This document shows positions 11,201 to 22,269 of a DNA stretch of 64,000 nucleotides, one piece after another. Each line of letters begins with the position of its first letter. The first letter of the stretch is position 1. The notes below the pieces were generated by a model. That model was not told the DNA's origin. It ran no database searches and worked only from the letters and a program-made list of their open reading frames with translations. Both the position numbers and the translations under genes were made by a program. The stretch comes from Nemertoderma westbladi. Taxonomy: Eukaryota; Xenacoelomorpha; Nemertodermatida; Nemertodermatidae. The DNA is taken from assembly GCA_032718475.1 (NCBI GenBank), contig JAUCBJ010003513.1, positions 1-64,000 on the forward strand, read 5' to 3'.

Positions 11201-12345
11201 CAGTATCGACTGCGGTACTAGCAGTACCGGCTGTGGTACTAGCAGTACCGGCTGCGGTACTAGCAGTACCGACTGCGGTACTAGCAGTACCGGCTGCGGT
11301 ACTAGCAGTATCGACTGCGGTACTAGCAGTATCGACTGCGGTACTAGCAGTACCGGCTGTGGTACTAGCAGTATCGACTGCGTTACTAGCAGTATCGACT
11401 GTAGACTAGCAGTACCGGCTGCGGTACTAGCAGTACCGACTGCGGTACTAGCAGTATCGACTGCGGTACTAGCAGTATCGACTGTGGTACTAGCAGTATC
11501 GACTGCGGTACTAGCAGTATCGACTGTAGACTAGCAGTACCGGCTGCGGTACTAGCAGTACCGGCTGCGGTACTAGCAGTACCGACTGCGGTACTAGCAG
11601 TATCGACTGCGGTACTAGCAGTACCGGCTGTGGTACTAGCAGTACCGGCTGCGGTACTAGCAGTACCGACTGCGGTACTAGCAGTACCGGCTGCGGTACT
11701 AGCAGTACCGACTGCGGTACTAGCAGTACCGGCTTCGGTACTAGCAGTATCGACTGCGGTACTAGCAGTATCGACTGCGGTACTAGCAGTATCGACTGCG
11801 GTACTAGCAGTACCGGCTGTGGTATTAGCAGTATCGACTGCGGTACTAGCAGTATCGACTGTAGACTATCAGTACCGGCTGCGGTACTAGCAGTACCGGC
11901 TGCGGTACTAGCAGTACCGACTGCGGTACTAGCAGTATCGACTGCGGTACTAGCAGTACCGGCTGTGGTACGAGCAGTACCGGCTGCGGTACTAGCAGTA
12001 CCGACTGCGGTACTAGCAGTACGGCTGCGGTACTAGCAGTACCGGCTGCGGTACTAGCAGTATCGACTGCGGTACTAGCAGTATCGACTGCGGTACTAGC
12101 AGTATCGACTGCGGTACTAGCAGTATCGACTGCGGTACTAGCAGTATCGACTGCGGTACTAGCAGTACCGGCTGTGGTACTAGCAGTACCGGCTGCGGTA
12201 CTAGCAGTACCGACTGCGGTACTAGCAGTACCGGCTGTGGTACTAGCAGTATCGACTGCGGTACTAGCAGTATCGACTGCGGTACTAGCAGTATCGACTG
12301 CGGTACTAGCAGTATCGACTGCGGTACTAGCAGTACCGGCTTCGA
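8283..12345. repeat. 21-bp satellite built on a perfect hairpin
   Basis: About 195 copies of a 21-bp unit with a 20-bp variant (CTGTAGACTAGCAG...) interspersed. Each standard unit contains CGGTACT-AGC-AGTACCG, a perfect 7-bp inverted repeat around a 3-base centre. The common variants are TACCGG, TACCGA and TATCGA. The 20-bp variant loses the hairpin arm and breaks any reading frame, so the short open stretches (for example 11630-11890) are by-products. Confidence 0.95.
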
Positions 12346-12762
12346 TACAGCCAGTAAGAATCAGCTGTATTAATGTGGTTTAGCTGTGGTTTATATACTA
12401 ATGTGGACTACAATACAACTTTCTGCACCACACTGCTTTGCAGTTACAATGATAATGATAAATGATACCGCAACACTCAAATACACACACAGATATATGA
12501 TAGACATTCATTAAACACTTACAATGATATCATTAATAATAAATAGCACGATTGGAAGCAGAAGGTTGCTATTATTATATATACTCCGTTTCAGCTGGGT
12601 AATCCAAATTGGAAAAAAATTACAGCAAGTCAGTTTATAGCTGAGCGAGTGTATTACGACATTGCTGTATAGTTTTAACTATATTTTTATATTTAGAAGT
12701 ATTAATATTTAATAGCTACATCTTTTGGATCAGTCGCTACATTCCATGTCCATTCTATTACA
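12346..12762. other. Intergenic, nothing recognised
   Basis: AT-rich unique sequence between two satellites, with no exon-like or RNA-like structure visible to me. Confidence 0.5.
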
Positions 12763-15141
12763 GTTCTGTACTTGCACCATATGATGTGTGTATTACAGTT
12801 CTTTACTCGCACCATATGGTGTGTATTACAGTTCTGTACTTGCACCATATGGTGTGTATTATAGTTCTGTACTTGCACCATATGGTTTGTATTGGAGTTC
12901 TGTACTTGCACCATATGGTGTGTATTACAGTCTGTGTTTGCACCATATGGTGTGTATTCCAGTTCTGTACTTACACCCTATGGTGTGTATTACAGCTCTG
13001 TACTTGCACCATATGGTGTGTATTACAGTTCTGTACTTGCACCATATGGTGTGTGTATTACAGTTCTTTACTCGCACCATATGGTGTGTATTACAGTTCT
13101 GTACTTGCACCATATGGTTTGTATTGGAGTTCTGTACTTGCACCATATGGTGTGTATTACAGTCTGTATTTGCACCATATGGTGTGTATTCCAGTTCTGT
13201 ACTTACACCCTATGGTGTGTATTACAGCTCTGTACTTGCACCATATGGTGTGTATTACAGTCTGTATTTGCACCATATGGTGTGTATTCCAGTTCTGTAC
13301 TTACACCCTATGGTGTGTATTACAGCTCTGTACTTGCACCATATGGTGTGTATTACAGTTCTGTATTTGCACCATATGAGGTGTGTATTACAGTTCTGTA
13401 TTTGCACCATATGAGGTGTGTATTACAATTCTGTATTTGCACCATATGAGGTGTGTATTACAGCTCTGTACTTGCACCATATGAGGTGTGTATTACAGTT
13501 CTGTATTTGCACCATATGGTGTGTATTACAGTTCTGTACTTGCACCATATGGTGTGTATTAAGTTCTGTTCTTGCACCATATGGTGTGTATTACAGTTCT
13601 GTACTTGCACCATATGGTGTGTATTCCAGTTCTGTACTTACACCCTATGGTGTGTATTACAGTTCTGTATTTGCACCATATGGTGTGTATTACAATTCTG
13701 TATTTGAACCATATGAGGTGTGTATTAAGTTCTGTACTTGCACCATATGAGGTGTGTATTACAGTTCTGTTCTTGCACCATATGGTGTGTATTACAGTCT
13801 GTATTTGCACCATATGGTGTGTATTCCAGTTCTGTACTTACACCCTATGGTGTGTATTACAGCTCTGTACTTGCACCATATGGTGTGTATTACAGTTCTG
13901 TATTTGCACCATATGAGGTGTGTATTACAGTTCTGTATTTGCACCATATGAGGTGTGTATTACAGCTCTTTACTTGCACCATATGAGGTGTGTATTACAG
14001 TTCTGGATTTGCACCATATGAGGTGTGTATTACAATTCTGTATTTGCACCATATGAGGTGTGTATTACAGCTCTGTACTTGCACCATATGGTGTGTATTA
14101 CAGTTCTGTATTTGCACCATATGAGGTGTGTATTACGGTTCTGTATTTGCGCCATATGAGAGCTCTTTACTTGCACCATATGAGGTGTGTATTACAGTTG
14201 TTCTGTATTTTCACCATATGAGGTGTGTATTACAGTTCTGTATTTGCACCATATGAGGTGTATTACAATTCTGTATTTGCACCATATGAGGTGTGTATTA
14301 CAGTTCTGTATTTGCACCATATGAGGTGTATTACAATTCTGTATTTGCACCATATGAGGTGTGTATTACAGCTCTTTACTTGCACCATATGAGGTGTGTA
14401 TTACAGTTCTGTATTTTCACCATATGAGGTGTGTATTACAATTCTGTATTTGCACCATATGAGGTGTGTATTACAGCTCTTTACTTGCACCATATGAGGT
14501 GTATTACAGTTCTTTACTTGCACCATATGAGGTGTGTATTACAATTCTGTATTTGCACCATATGAGGTGTGTATTACAGCTCTTTACTTGCACCATATGA
14601 GGTGTATTACAGTTCTTTACTTGCACCATATGAGGTGTGTATTACAGCTCTTTACTTGCACCATATGAGGTGTGTATTACAGTTCTGTATTTGCACCATA
14701 TGAGGTGTGTATTACAATTCTGTATTTGCACCATGAGGTGTGTATTACAATTCTGTATTTGCACCATATGAGGTGTGTATTACAGCTCTTTACTTGCACC
14801 ATATGAGGTGTGTGTGTATTACAGTTCTGTATTTGCACCATATGAGGTGTGTATTACAATTCTGTATTTGCACCATGAGGTGTGTATTACAGTTCTGTAC
14901 TTGCACCATATTGTGTATATTATAGTTCTGTACTTGCACCATATGGTTTGTATTGGAGTTCTGTACTTGCACCATATGGTGTATATTATAGTTCTGTACT
15001 TGCACCATATGGTGTATATTATAGTTCTGTACTTGCACCATATGGTGTATATTATAGTTCTGTACTTGCACCATATGGTGTATATTATAGTTCTGTAGCA
15101 CTATATGGTGTATATTATAGTTCTGTAGCACCATATGTTGC
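12763..15141. repeat. 33-bp satellite centred on a 12-bp palindrome
   Basis: About 70 copies of a unit CACCATATGGTGTGTATTAC plus 13 bases. CACCATATGGTG is a perfect 12-bp palindrome. A subfamily reading CATATGAGGTGTG, which breaks the palindrome, dominates about 13370-14880. Several units lack 2 bases or carry extra GT. The open stretches on both strands are artefacts of the period. Confidence 0.95.
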
Positions 15142-15144
15142 AAA

Positions 15145-17014
15145 CTCACACTTTAGTAAATATGGCAACGGTGACATTTTTCAAAAAGTTTAAAAAATTT
15201 TAATACAAATTAATAATATTAACTTCTTAACCTAAGGAATATCTTTCCTGCCTTAATTAAAATTTGAAATTCAATCAGAAAATAAATTGTCTAGTTTAGC
15301 TCAATACATTGCGCCAGTCAGTATGGTATGGCTGAGTTATAGACTATATTAAAATCGGCACCGGCCGTGACGCAATAGTTACTTGAATAAAAACAACACA
15401 CTTCGACTCACATCTGTAAAATTAACTAATTGGCCCAATAAACATCCCAATATATTATAACTAGGACTATTACTTACCTCTATAACAAAACTACGCTAAT
15501 AACTGTATATGAAACGATTATTTAAATAATACTAATAGTTTGAATCTACTTTAAAATAATGAACAATCATAACCTACATATAATGTTTACAGTTCAAGTA
15601 CTTAACGTTCTACGTATGTGTATGTTAAAACCGCAAAAAGAGCACAATAATTCAGCCACAAATAATGGAGATTAATTTTAAAGCAATTTGTAATTAATTA
15701 TATAATTATGATAAGTAATTATTATAATACATACGGAACGGACAAATGTTTCGTCTAAACTCTTGAGCACCGTATGACTGAGATCACCAAAGACAATCGA
15801 ATATCATTTTAATTAAACGCAACCGATTCAATTATGGAGTTACAAAATAAGTTGGCAGCTGATAGGTGTGAAGTTGACTTTAGTTAAAATGTTAATTAAA
15901 ATTAAAGAGCAAATATATAATATACAGATCGGCTCAAAACGACACAGCAACTCCTAACAAACAGGATACAACTTAAAAATATGTTAAATTGTGTAAAAAT
16001 AATGCTGTTTTAGTTTTATTGAAGTCTTTCCCGTACCAGAGCCAGACCCACTTATTATGGTCGTAAAGTTAAAAGTGCGGTCGCAGGAATTTTCACAACA
16101 CATTAGTAACCTTTGTGGTTCGGTGTTGGTCATTGCTTTCTTGACATACGTAACAGCCGCCCACCCCGGGTTAAAAATAATGGCTTTAGGCTCAAACGGC
16201 TGCTGTTTTTCCCGAAATAATGTCCCCCAACCTTCTGAAAACCTTCTGAGATCAACTGCTCTGTCTGAACCTCAACGCTTTCTGATATCTCCGTGAGATC
16301 TGGTGGTACGTCGGCGTCGTAACATACGAAAGTCAATAACAGCGAGAAACAGGTTACTCGATGATCTCGAGTATCAGACAATAATTATCTTCCAGAAAGT
16401 CTATTGGCCCCTTTCCCCTTTAGTGATATTTTGCAGTCCCATTCCAGAATTTATTTATAGCTAAAAGGGGAATAGACTTTGAATGCCCGACTGTTACATT
16501 TAAAACTAGTCAATGGCACAGTGCTGAGTACTAGTAGTAGTCGGTTTTTAAAAGTTTGCTAGCAAATATAATAATATACTAAATATGTAAGTAATTTTTA
16601 CTAAGTTTTCTGCCGAATAAGCAGTGCGATAATATTTTTTTATTTTTACACAATTTAACACACTTTTGTTTCACTAAAACTTTTGGCCGACCTCTCTGGT
16701 TAAACTTGTAAATCAGATTATAAAATATTCTAGTACCGGGTTGTATATCTAGAATATGAAAATAACAGTGACATTGTGGGCCACTTGGATTACATGGCGT
16801 GGATTAGAGTTTAAAAGCGTGTAATTAGTAATTAATTAGCAATAATTACCCTGTTGCAATAAAATTTAAGAATAAATAATTCCATGAAAATAAATGACTT
16901 TAAATTTAAATATAACTAAAAACAAACAATAATATATTATTTACTGCATTACTAAACATTGGAATATTTCGATAAACTGAGAGGCTTGATAGGAAGATTG
17001 GCTGGTTGCTATGG
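15145..17014. other. Intergenic stretch downstream of slingshot
   Basis: AT-rich. It contains AATAAA on the minus strand near 16643, about 370 bp past the slingshot stop, a plausible poly(A) signal for that gene. An open minus-strand stretch at 16130-16381 lacks a convincing acceptor. Nothing else recognised. Confidence 0.45.
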
Positions 17015-20000
17015 TTACAGGGTCCCCGTGAAGTTTTGGTTCTTGTGGGCGAGGCGTCTCACGGGGTGAGTCCTGCCCATAACGTACCTCCTTCCGTCAG
17101 CGACAGACCAGGTCGCCGGGTATCTAGGCAACGAGGACTGATCGAAACGTTGGCGCTTCGGTTGATTGTCCGGCGGCGTGTGAACCGTAGCCGCCGTCAC
17201 CACGCTCGAGTTCGCTAAGTGGGAGGCCGAACGAGTCGACTTACCGGGGCGACACGCCGCCTCGAGACCCGCGTTACCGAAACTGTGGCTGCGTTTAAGT
17301 TTAGAATCGACGACTTCCGAATCGGGAAGGCGACCCGGAGCCGACGGAGGCGACACCGAGAGCACGGCGAACTGCTGCTTGAGTTCACTCACAGTGAACT
17401 CTCGGTTCTCGAGTTCGATACACTTGTGTTCCATCTCGGGGGAGGTCGGCAGGGAGGTTGCTCTGGGCTCCCGACATCCCGTCTCCTCACTATCAGCGAC
17501 GTACACGAGTTCCGCTTGGCGACCTACCCGCTCCGGACTCGCTACTCCGACCCGCTCCCACTTCGGCGAGAGTTTCTCCACGTCCACTCGCTTCTCGTAA
17601 TCCGCCTTCTGTTTCCTCACGGTTCCCTCGTCGAAAGGGATTTTCTCCTCGTCGTAGAGATTGACGGCGAGCTCGCGACTCGTTTCGGTGCGCGGCTGCT
17701 CGAATCCCTGCGCCTGTTCCCGCACAGTCCCGGTTCGCACTCGCACAGAATCCGACTCCAGCGACGCATCCTCTTGGCTCTCCCCGCCCTCCACGAACAA
17801 TCTTCGGGTGGGGCGCGGCACTGTGGACTGTATGAGTCGCTGGACGGTACCGGGCGGGGGGACGAACTCGGTCGGTGGTTGGTGAGCCGAGTAGTCGGCG
17901 AGGTAGCTGCGGAGACGGGATCGGTTGGTGTCAGGGTCGTCTACAGCGGATGCTGAAGTAATGGCATCGTCTCCGACATCCGCAACCGTCTGTCCGACAG
18001 TGTCCGTCTGTCCATCTAACCAGTCGGAGCTGCTCTCCCCCACCGTAACCCCCTCCAGCGCTATCCGAGTCGACGACGATTGTTTCTCCGGAGTGGCGCT
18101 CCATTTGAGTTCGATCTCCTGGGTCTGCCTCCGGACGCTGCCCGGCTCCGGTTGGTAGTCGGACGCTCCGGAGGCCACCGGGGTCTCCAGCAGCCGACTC
18201 AGCTGCTCCTCGACCGGCTCGTGGCGTTTCAGCACGTGGACGTGTTCCGTGTCGTAGAGGCCGCCGCTGTCCTCGGCGCCGGTGGAGGGAGAGCGACTGG
18301 GGGAGGACGGGGTCGAGGTGCGGACCCCGGAGTGGTAGCCGGGGGAAGAGTCGGGGTCGGATCGGGGCGCCCCGGGGTCCGACAGTGGGGTGGTGGTGTC
18401 CGACAGCAGGATGGTTTTGTCCGACGATGGGGCTCTGGTGTCCGACAGCAGGGCTCGGGTATCCGACAGCGGGGTGGTGGTCTCCGACAGCGGGGTGGTG
18501 TTGTCCGACAGTGGGGACTTGGTGTCCGACAGCAGGGCGGTGGTGTCCGACAATGAGGCTCTGATGTCCGACAGAGGGGCCTTTGTGTCCGACAGCAGAG
18601 TGGTGGTGTCCGACAATGGGGCTCTGGTGTCCGACAGCAGGGCTCGGGTATCCGACAGCAGGGCGGTGGTCTCCGACAGCGGGGTGGTGGTCTCCGACAA
18701 TGAGGCTCTGATGTCCGACAGAGGGGCCTTGGTGTCCAACAGCGGTTGACCATCACAGTCGGATGTATCGAGTACCTTTACTGATGCAGAATGGCCGTCG
18801 TCTGATGAGGTTGGCTCCTCTTCCTCGGTGACGGAGAGGCGATTAGCGGAACCCCGAAAGAATATGGGTGAAGGGGGAGGGGCCCAGGCCACAGTGACGT
18901 CATCAGTGTCGGCGCCGCAGCCGACCGGAGACCCGCAATGCCGCCCGTCGACGCATGGGGGCGCTGGAGTCTCATCGTCCAGCTCCATCCCCAGGTCCGC
19001 GGACGGGTCAGATACCGAGAGATTCTCCACACTGTCGGCGTTACATAGCAACGACTCCTGACTGGCGTGCAGCCGTGGGTCCAGGTTGAAGTCGAACTTG
19101 ATCCCCTGGAAGGGGGACCGAGGGGTCGCCAAGTCCGTGGGAAGTCCCAACGAGTTGCGACTGTCCAGACGGGAGCGACAGCTGGGACTGTCGTCCTCCG
19201 CTATATCCACACAGATACTCGGTTCCTCGAGGTTGTTCTCCTCCCCGCTGTAGTTCCCCTCGGTATTAAACTCGCCCATTACAGTTAGTCTCTCCACCCC
19301 GGCCCCCCTGCTGCGTCTGAGTCCACTGAGTCGCGGCTCTGAGTAGCTGAAGGTTGGTGGGGAGGAGAGATGTACCACCACGTCGAAGCGGCCGGGGTCT
19401 ATTGTATGGGGGGGTCTGAAAATCGGATCCTCTGACACTGTAGGGCTATTGAATACATCCGGGAACTCGGCAGTCTGTCTGGCAACCATACTGTCCGACA
19501 TTCCTGGAGCTCCGACAACCATAGGCCTACTGTCCGACATCTCTGGAGCTCCGACAACCATGCTGTCCGACATCCCTGCAGCTCCAACAACCATACTGTC
19601 CGACATCCCTGGAGCTCCGACAACCATACTGTCCGACATCCCTGGAGCTCCGTCAACCATACTGTCAGACATCCCTGGATCCACCGCGATACTACCAGGA
19701 AACTGAGTAGAACTCTCCAACTCATGGTCCACTTGATCGTCGACCATCTCAACGTCTTCGGTTCCGGCGCTGGCCTCGACGGCTTGGAACCGCAGTCGCT
19801 GATGGCTCGCGTTCAGTATCCCCTCGTAGGTCTCCAGCTGTCGCACGAACCCCTGGTTGGGTCGGATGCAGCTCCTCCTGCTCCGAACTAACTCAACCGC
19901 GTCGCCCAAACTCATGTTGTATTCCTTCATAACAAACGCGATAACAGTGGAGGCCGAACGGCTGATCCCCATTTTGCAGTGGACCAACACCTTGACTCCT

Positions 20001-21103
20001 TCGCGTTTAGCCTTACTGATGTACTGGTATGTGGACTCAAAGTGGGACAGGAGGTCAGAGGCCTCGACGTCGTAGAGACGGATGTTTTTGTAGTGGAAGA
20101 TACCGGGGAAGAAGTTGTCAATCTCCTTGGTCACATTGAGGATGCATCCGACACCGTTCTCCTTGAGTTCCTCCAAGTTGGATGCGTTCCACTCAGAACC
20201 GAGGAACAAATAGGGTTGGATCTCCGACGCCCTGTCCATCTGACGAAGGATAATTATCATCTCATCATCTATGAACTTCTTGTAGTTCTGTAGCTCCATG
20301 TCCATCTCCCGCTCCAGACAGGTCCGTATCTGTTTGCTGTTTACATTCTCCAGATCCAACGTCAGCATCACCTCTTTGAGTTTAACTCGGATAAGTTTCT
20401 CGGCTACCTGGCGCTCGGTAGGGATCGAACTCGGGGACTCAGGTCTGTGGGACTCTATATCCTCCAGAAGGTGCCAGTCGAGTCGACACTGTCGGTCAGA
20501 CGAAACATTTGCCTCGTAGTAACTTGTCCAGGTTAGATTGAGTCCGCCCACAAAGTAATTGTTTACGTGCGCTATTTGCAGACATCTGAAGAGGCACTGC
20601 AGAGCGGACCACATGGCCTTAACTGACACTGGTTTGAATATATAATATCTGTTGTTGGTGGCAATACGGAAGCCTCCATCGCCGTCTAGTGTAACCTTAG
20701 TGTCACTCCATATCGGTAAGGCGATCCCTATTGTCGCTTTGTCTCCGTAATCTAGACCGAGTATTACACTCTCTTCGGTATCTTGTCTCCCCATTGTCGA
20801 TACTACCACGAGATATCTTGTCACAGAAGCTTTAGAATCCCCCTCCAAGCGAACAGCTAACTTTATTATGTCCTGCGGTCGCAAAAGGAAGAACATGGAT
20901 TGGAGGTGGTTGTGTAGACTGTCTCCATATTTCCCGGTTGACTTGTAGGACTGGGGTAAATTAGAAATGGGTCCTTTGAGGGAGAAGTAAGATTCGTTGA
21001 GACTGTACCGACGGCGTTGGTGAATTTCCTCACCGCATTCTGATGGTGTCGAACTGCTGTCGGCACTGGTATTGGGACTACGTTGGACAGTGACGAGAGC
21101 CAT
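17015..21103 (-). CDS. Slingshot (SSH) cofilin phosphatase, intronless
   Basis: A 1,362-residue protein in one exon. Slingshot enzymes remove the inhibitory phosphate from ADF/cofilin and so promote actin filament turnover. Domains in order: the SSH N-terminal domain (about 1-235) opening MALVTVQRSP, close to vertebrate SSH; a DEK-C-like helix region (about 240-295); and a dual-specificity phosphatase domain (about 297-440) with HCKMGISRSAST, catalytic Cys376, Arg382 and probable general-acid Asp345. The long disordered tail contains two coding minisatellites (about 474-544 and 786-911) and, near the end, KRSHSF (1270-1275), like the 14-3-3 site of human SSH1. The start codon has G at +4 and matches the family N-terminus exactly. 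Vertebrate SSH genes have many introns, so the lack of any here suggests a retrogene or wholesale intron loss. The catalytic residues are intact and the frame is open, so it is probably functional. Confidence 0.93.
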   Translation of the reverse strand: MALVTVQRSPNTSADSSSTPSECGEEIHQRRRYSLNESYFSLKGPISNLPQSYKSTGKYGDSLHNHLQSMFFLLRPQDIIKLAVRLEGDSKASVTRYLVVVSTMGRQDTEESVILGLDYGDKATIGIALPIWSDTKVTLDGDGGFRIATNNRYYIFKPVSVKAMWSALQCLFRCLQIAHVNNYFVGGLNLTWTSYYEANVSSDRQCRLDWHLLEDIESHRPESPSSIPTERQVAEKLIRVKLKEVMLTLDLENVNSKQIRTCLEREMDMELQNYKKFIDDEMIIILRQMDRASEIQPYLFLGSEWNASNLEELKENGVGCILNVTKEIDNFFPGIFHYKNIRLYDVEASDLLSHFESTYQYISKAKREGVKVLVHCKMGISRSASTVIAFVMKEYNMSLGDAVELVRSRRSCIRPNQGFVRQLETYEGILNASHQRLRFQAVEASAGTEDVEMVDDQVDHELESSTQFPGSIAVDPGMSDSMVDGAPGMSDSMVVGAPGMSDSMVVGAAGMSDSMVVGAPEMSDSRPMVVGAPGMSDSMVARQTAEFPDVFNSPTVSEDPIFRPPHTIDPGRFDVVVHLSSPPTFSYSEPRLSGLRRSRGAGVERLTVMGEFNTEGNYSGEENNLEEPSICVDIAEDDSPSCRSRLDSRNSLGLPTDLATPRSPFQGIKFDFNLDPRLHASQESLLCNADSVENLSVSDPSADLGMELDDETPAPPCVDGRHCGSPVGCGADTDDVTVAWAPPPSPIFFRGSANRLSVTEEEEPTSSDDGHSASVKVLDTSDCDGQPLLDTKAPLSDIRASLSETTTPLSETTALLSDTRALLSDTRAPLSDTTTLLSDTKAPLSDIRASLSDTTALLSDTKSPLSDNTTPLSETTTPLSDTRALLSDTRAPSSDKTILLSDTTTPLSDPGAPRSDPDSSPGYHSGVRTSTPSSPSRSPSTGAEDSGGLYDTEHVHVLKRHEPVEEQLSRLLETPVASGASDYQPEPGSVRRQTQEIELKWSATPEKQSSSTRIALEGVTVGESSSDWLDGQTDTVGQTVADVGDDAITSASAVDDPDTNRSRLRSYLADYSAHQPPTEFVPPPGTVQRLIQSTVPRPTRRLFVEGGESQEDASLESDSVRVRTGTVREQAQGFEQPRTETSRELAVNLYDEEKIPFDEGTVRKQKADYEKRVDVEKLSPKWERVGVASPERVGRQAELVYVADSEETGCREPRATSLPTSPEMEHKCIELENREFTVSELKQQFAVLSVSPPSAPGRLPDSEVVDSKLKRSHSFGNAGLEAACRPGKSTRSASHLANSSVVTAATVHTPPDNQPKRQRFDQSSLPRYPATWSVADGRRYVMGRTHPVRRLAHKNQNFTGTL
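18370..18745 (-). repeat. 21-bp coding minisatellite in slingshot tail
   Basis: About 17 in-frame copies of a heptapeptide unit of the form LSDTRAP/LSDTTTL, Ser- and Thr-rich with an acidic Asp. The unit length is a multiple of three and no copy breaks the frame. Confidence 0.9.
19470..19680 (-). repeat. 33-bp coding minisatellite in slingshot tail
   Basis: Five to six in-frame copies of an 11-residue unit GAPGMSDSMVV. One copy has an in-frame 6-bp insertion (SRPMVV). Confidence 0.9.
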
Positions 21104-21754
21104 TTACGAAAATAATAAAGGTATCATATTTAACAACCAATGATGAAGTAATATGTTATCATAATATTGTTTAAGCCTTACGGATTAAGTTGAAGCCAGC
21201 TTCCCATTACCAAGCATACCGTACTGCCGTACTGGTACCAATCAGCATGGATACAGTGCGAAATTGTAAATATTAATTTCAGATAATCCTGTACCGGTAG
21301 TCAGGTCAGTGCTACTGCCAGACTGCTAAGTCAGTTAAGCCGGACCAAATACCAGGAGTATATTACAGTATTATATAGGCCTATCAGTCTGTCAGTATAT
21401 AGGCCTATGAGGCAATCTTTATTTACCTTGTAATCTTGTAATCACTTATTTCTAAATCATTTAGCAACAGTACCGGTACCGGTATTGTTTTTGTTCTGGG
21501 GGAAGTTCCCCCCCCCTGGAAAAGGATTTCTTTGGGGGCCAAATAAAAAAAATGGGACTTTATAATGTTTTGGGGTTGGTATTTAAAAATCCAATAGCGC
21601 GGATAGGCCCTATTTAAAAATCCCACAGTCGGATAGCTGGATAGTGCGAACCAAATACCAGTAGGCCTAGTCATGGCATTCTATACACAGGCCGTGAAGG
21701 CCTAAATGCTGAGTTTATTGCAGGCTGACTTTGGAAGTGTCCTATACTATTAGC
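21104..21754. other. Upstream region of slingshot, nothing firm
   Basis: This should hold the slingshot promoter and 5' UTR. I see no TATA box or splice acceptor close to the ATG. Several TAGGCCTA words and GGTACC-type palindromes occur, as elsewhere in the window. Confidence 0.4.
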
Positions 21755-22165
21755 ATTAGCCACCTCGCTAAAGTTTCCGATATGGGGTTTTCCTGATCGC
21801 TGATTTCATTTCTGGTGTTAGTTTTCATATTTGACGAAATCTAGTCTGTCTGTCTGTCGGTCTGTCCGTCAAAATAATAAAGCACACCACCTAGCTAAAA
21901 TTTTCGCTATGGGAGTTTTCCTGGTCGCTGATTTCATTTCTGATGTTAGTTTTCATATTTGACCAACTCTAGTCTGTCTGTCTGTCAGTCTGTCGGTCTG
22001 TCCGTCAAAAATAATAAAGCACACCACCTAGCTATAATTTTCGCTATGGGGGTTTCCTAGTCGCTGATTTCATTTCTGATGTTAGATTTCATGTTTGACG
22101 GAATCTAGTCTGCCTGGCTGTGTTTCTGTTTGTCGGTCTGTCCGAGAAACATCCATAACTCAAAT
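21755..22165. repeat. Three tandem copies of a ~120-bp dispersed repeat
   Basis: Each copy runs CACCTAGCTAAA, TTTTCGCTATGG, GTCGCTGATTTCATTTCT, TAGTCTGTCTGTC and ends in a GTCTGTCCGTCAAAA run. A fourth, diverged copy lies at about 42225-42320. Type unknown. Confidence 0.7.
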
Positions 22166-22269
22166 GAAACCCCCATTAAAATCTGTTATAGATGCAATAA
22201 ATGATATTTGTATTTAAATTTTTATACTTAAATTTAGACTGCATTATTTATATCGTATTAGCAAATAAT

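Noticed and set aside
11630-12383. LAVPTAV-repeat open frames
   Set aside because: 21-bp satellite translated; interrupted wherever a 20-bp variant occurs.
8283-15141. CRISPR array resemblance (short regular repeats with dyads)
   Set aside because: No unique spacers: units are contiguous and nearly identical, there are no cas genes and the genome is an animal's.
12786-15193. Overlapping Tyr/Cys/His-rich open frames
   Set aside because: By-products of the 33-bp period, present in several frames and both strands at once.
16130-16381. Possible minus-strand exon downstream of slingshot
   Set aside because: No acceptor or branch-like context in front and no recognisable peptide; a slingshot stop lies upstream.
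17219-19752. Long + strand frames over the slingshot gene
   Set aside because: Antisense shadows of a GC-rich coding region; the minus frame matches a known family throughout.
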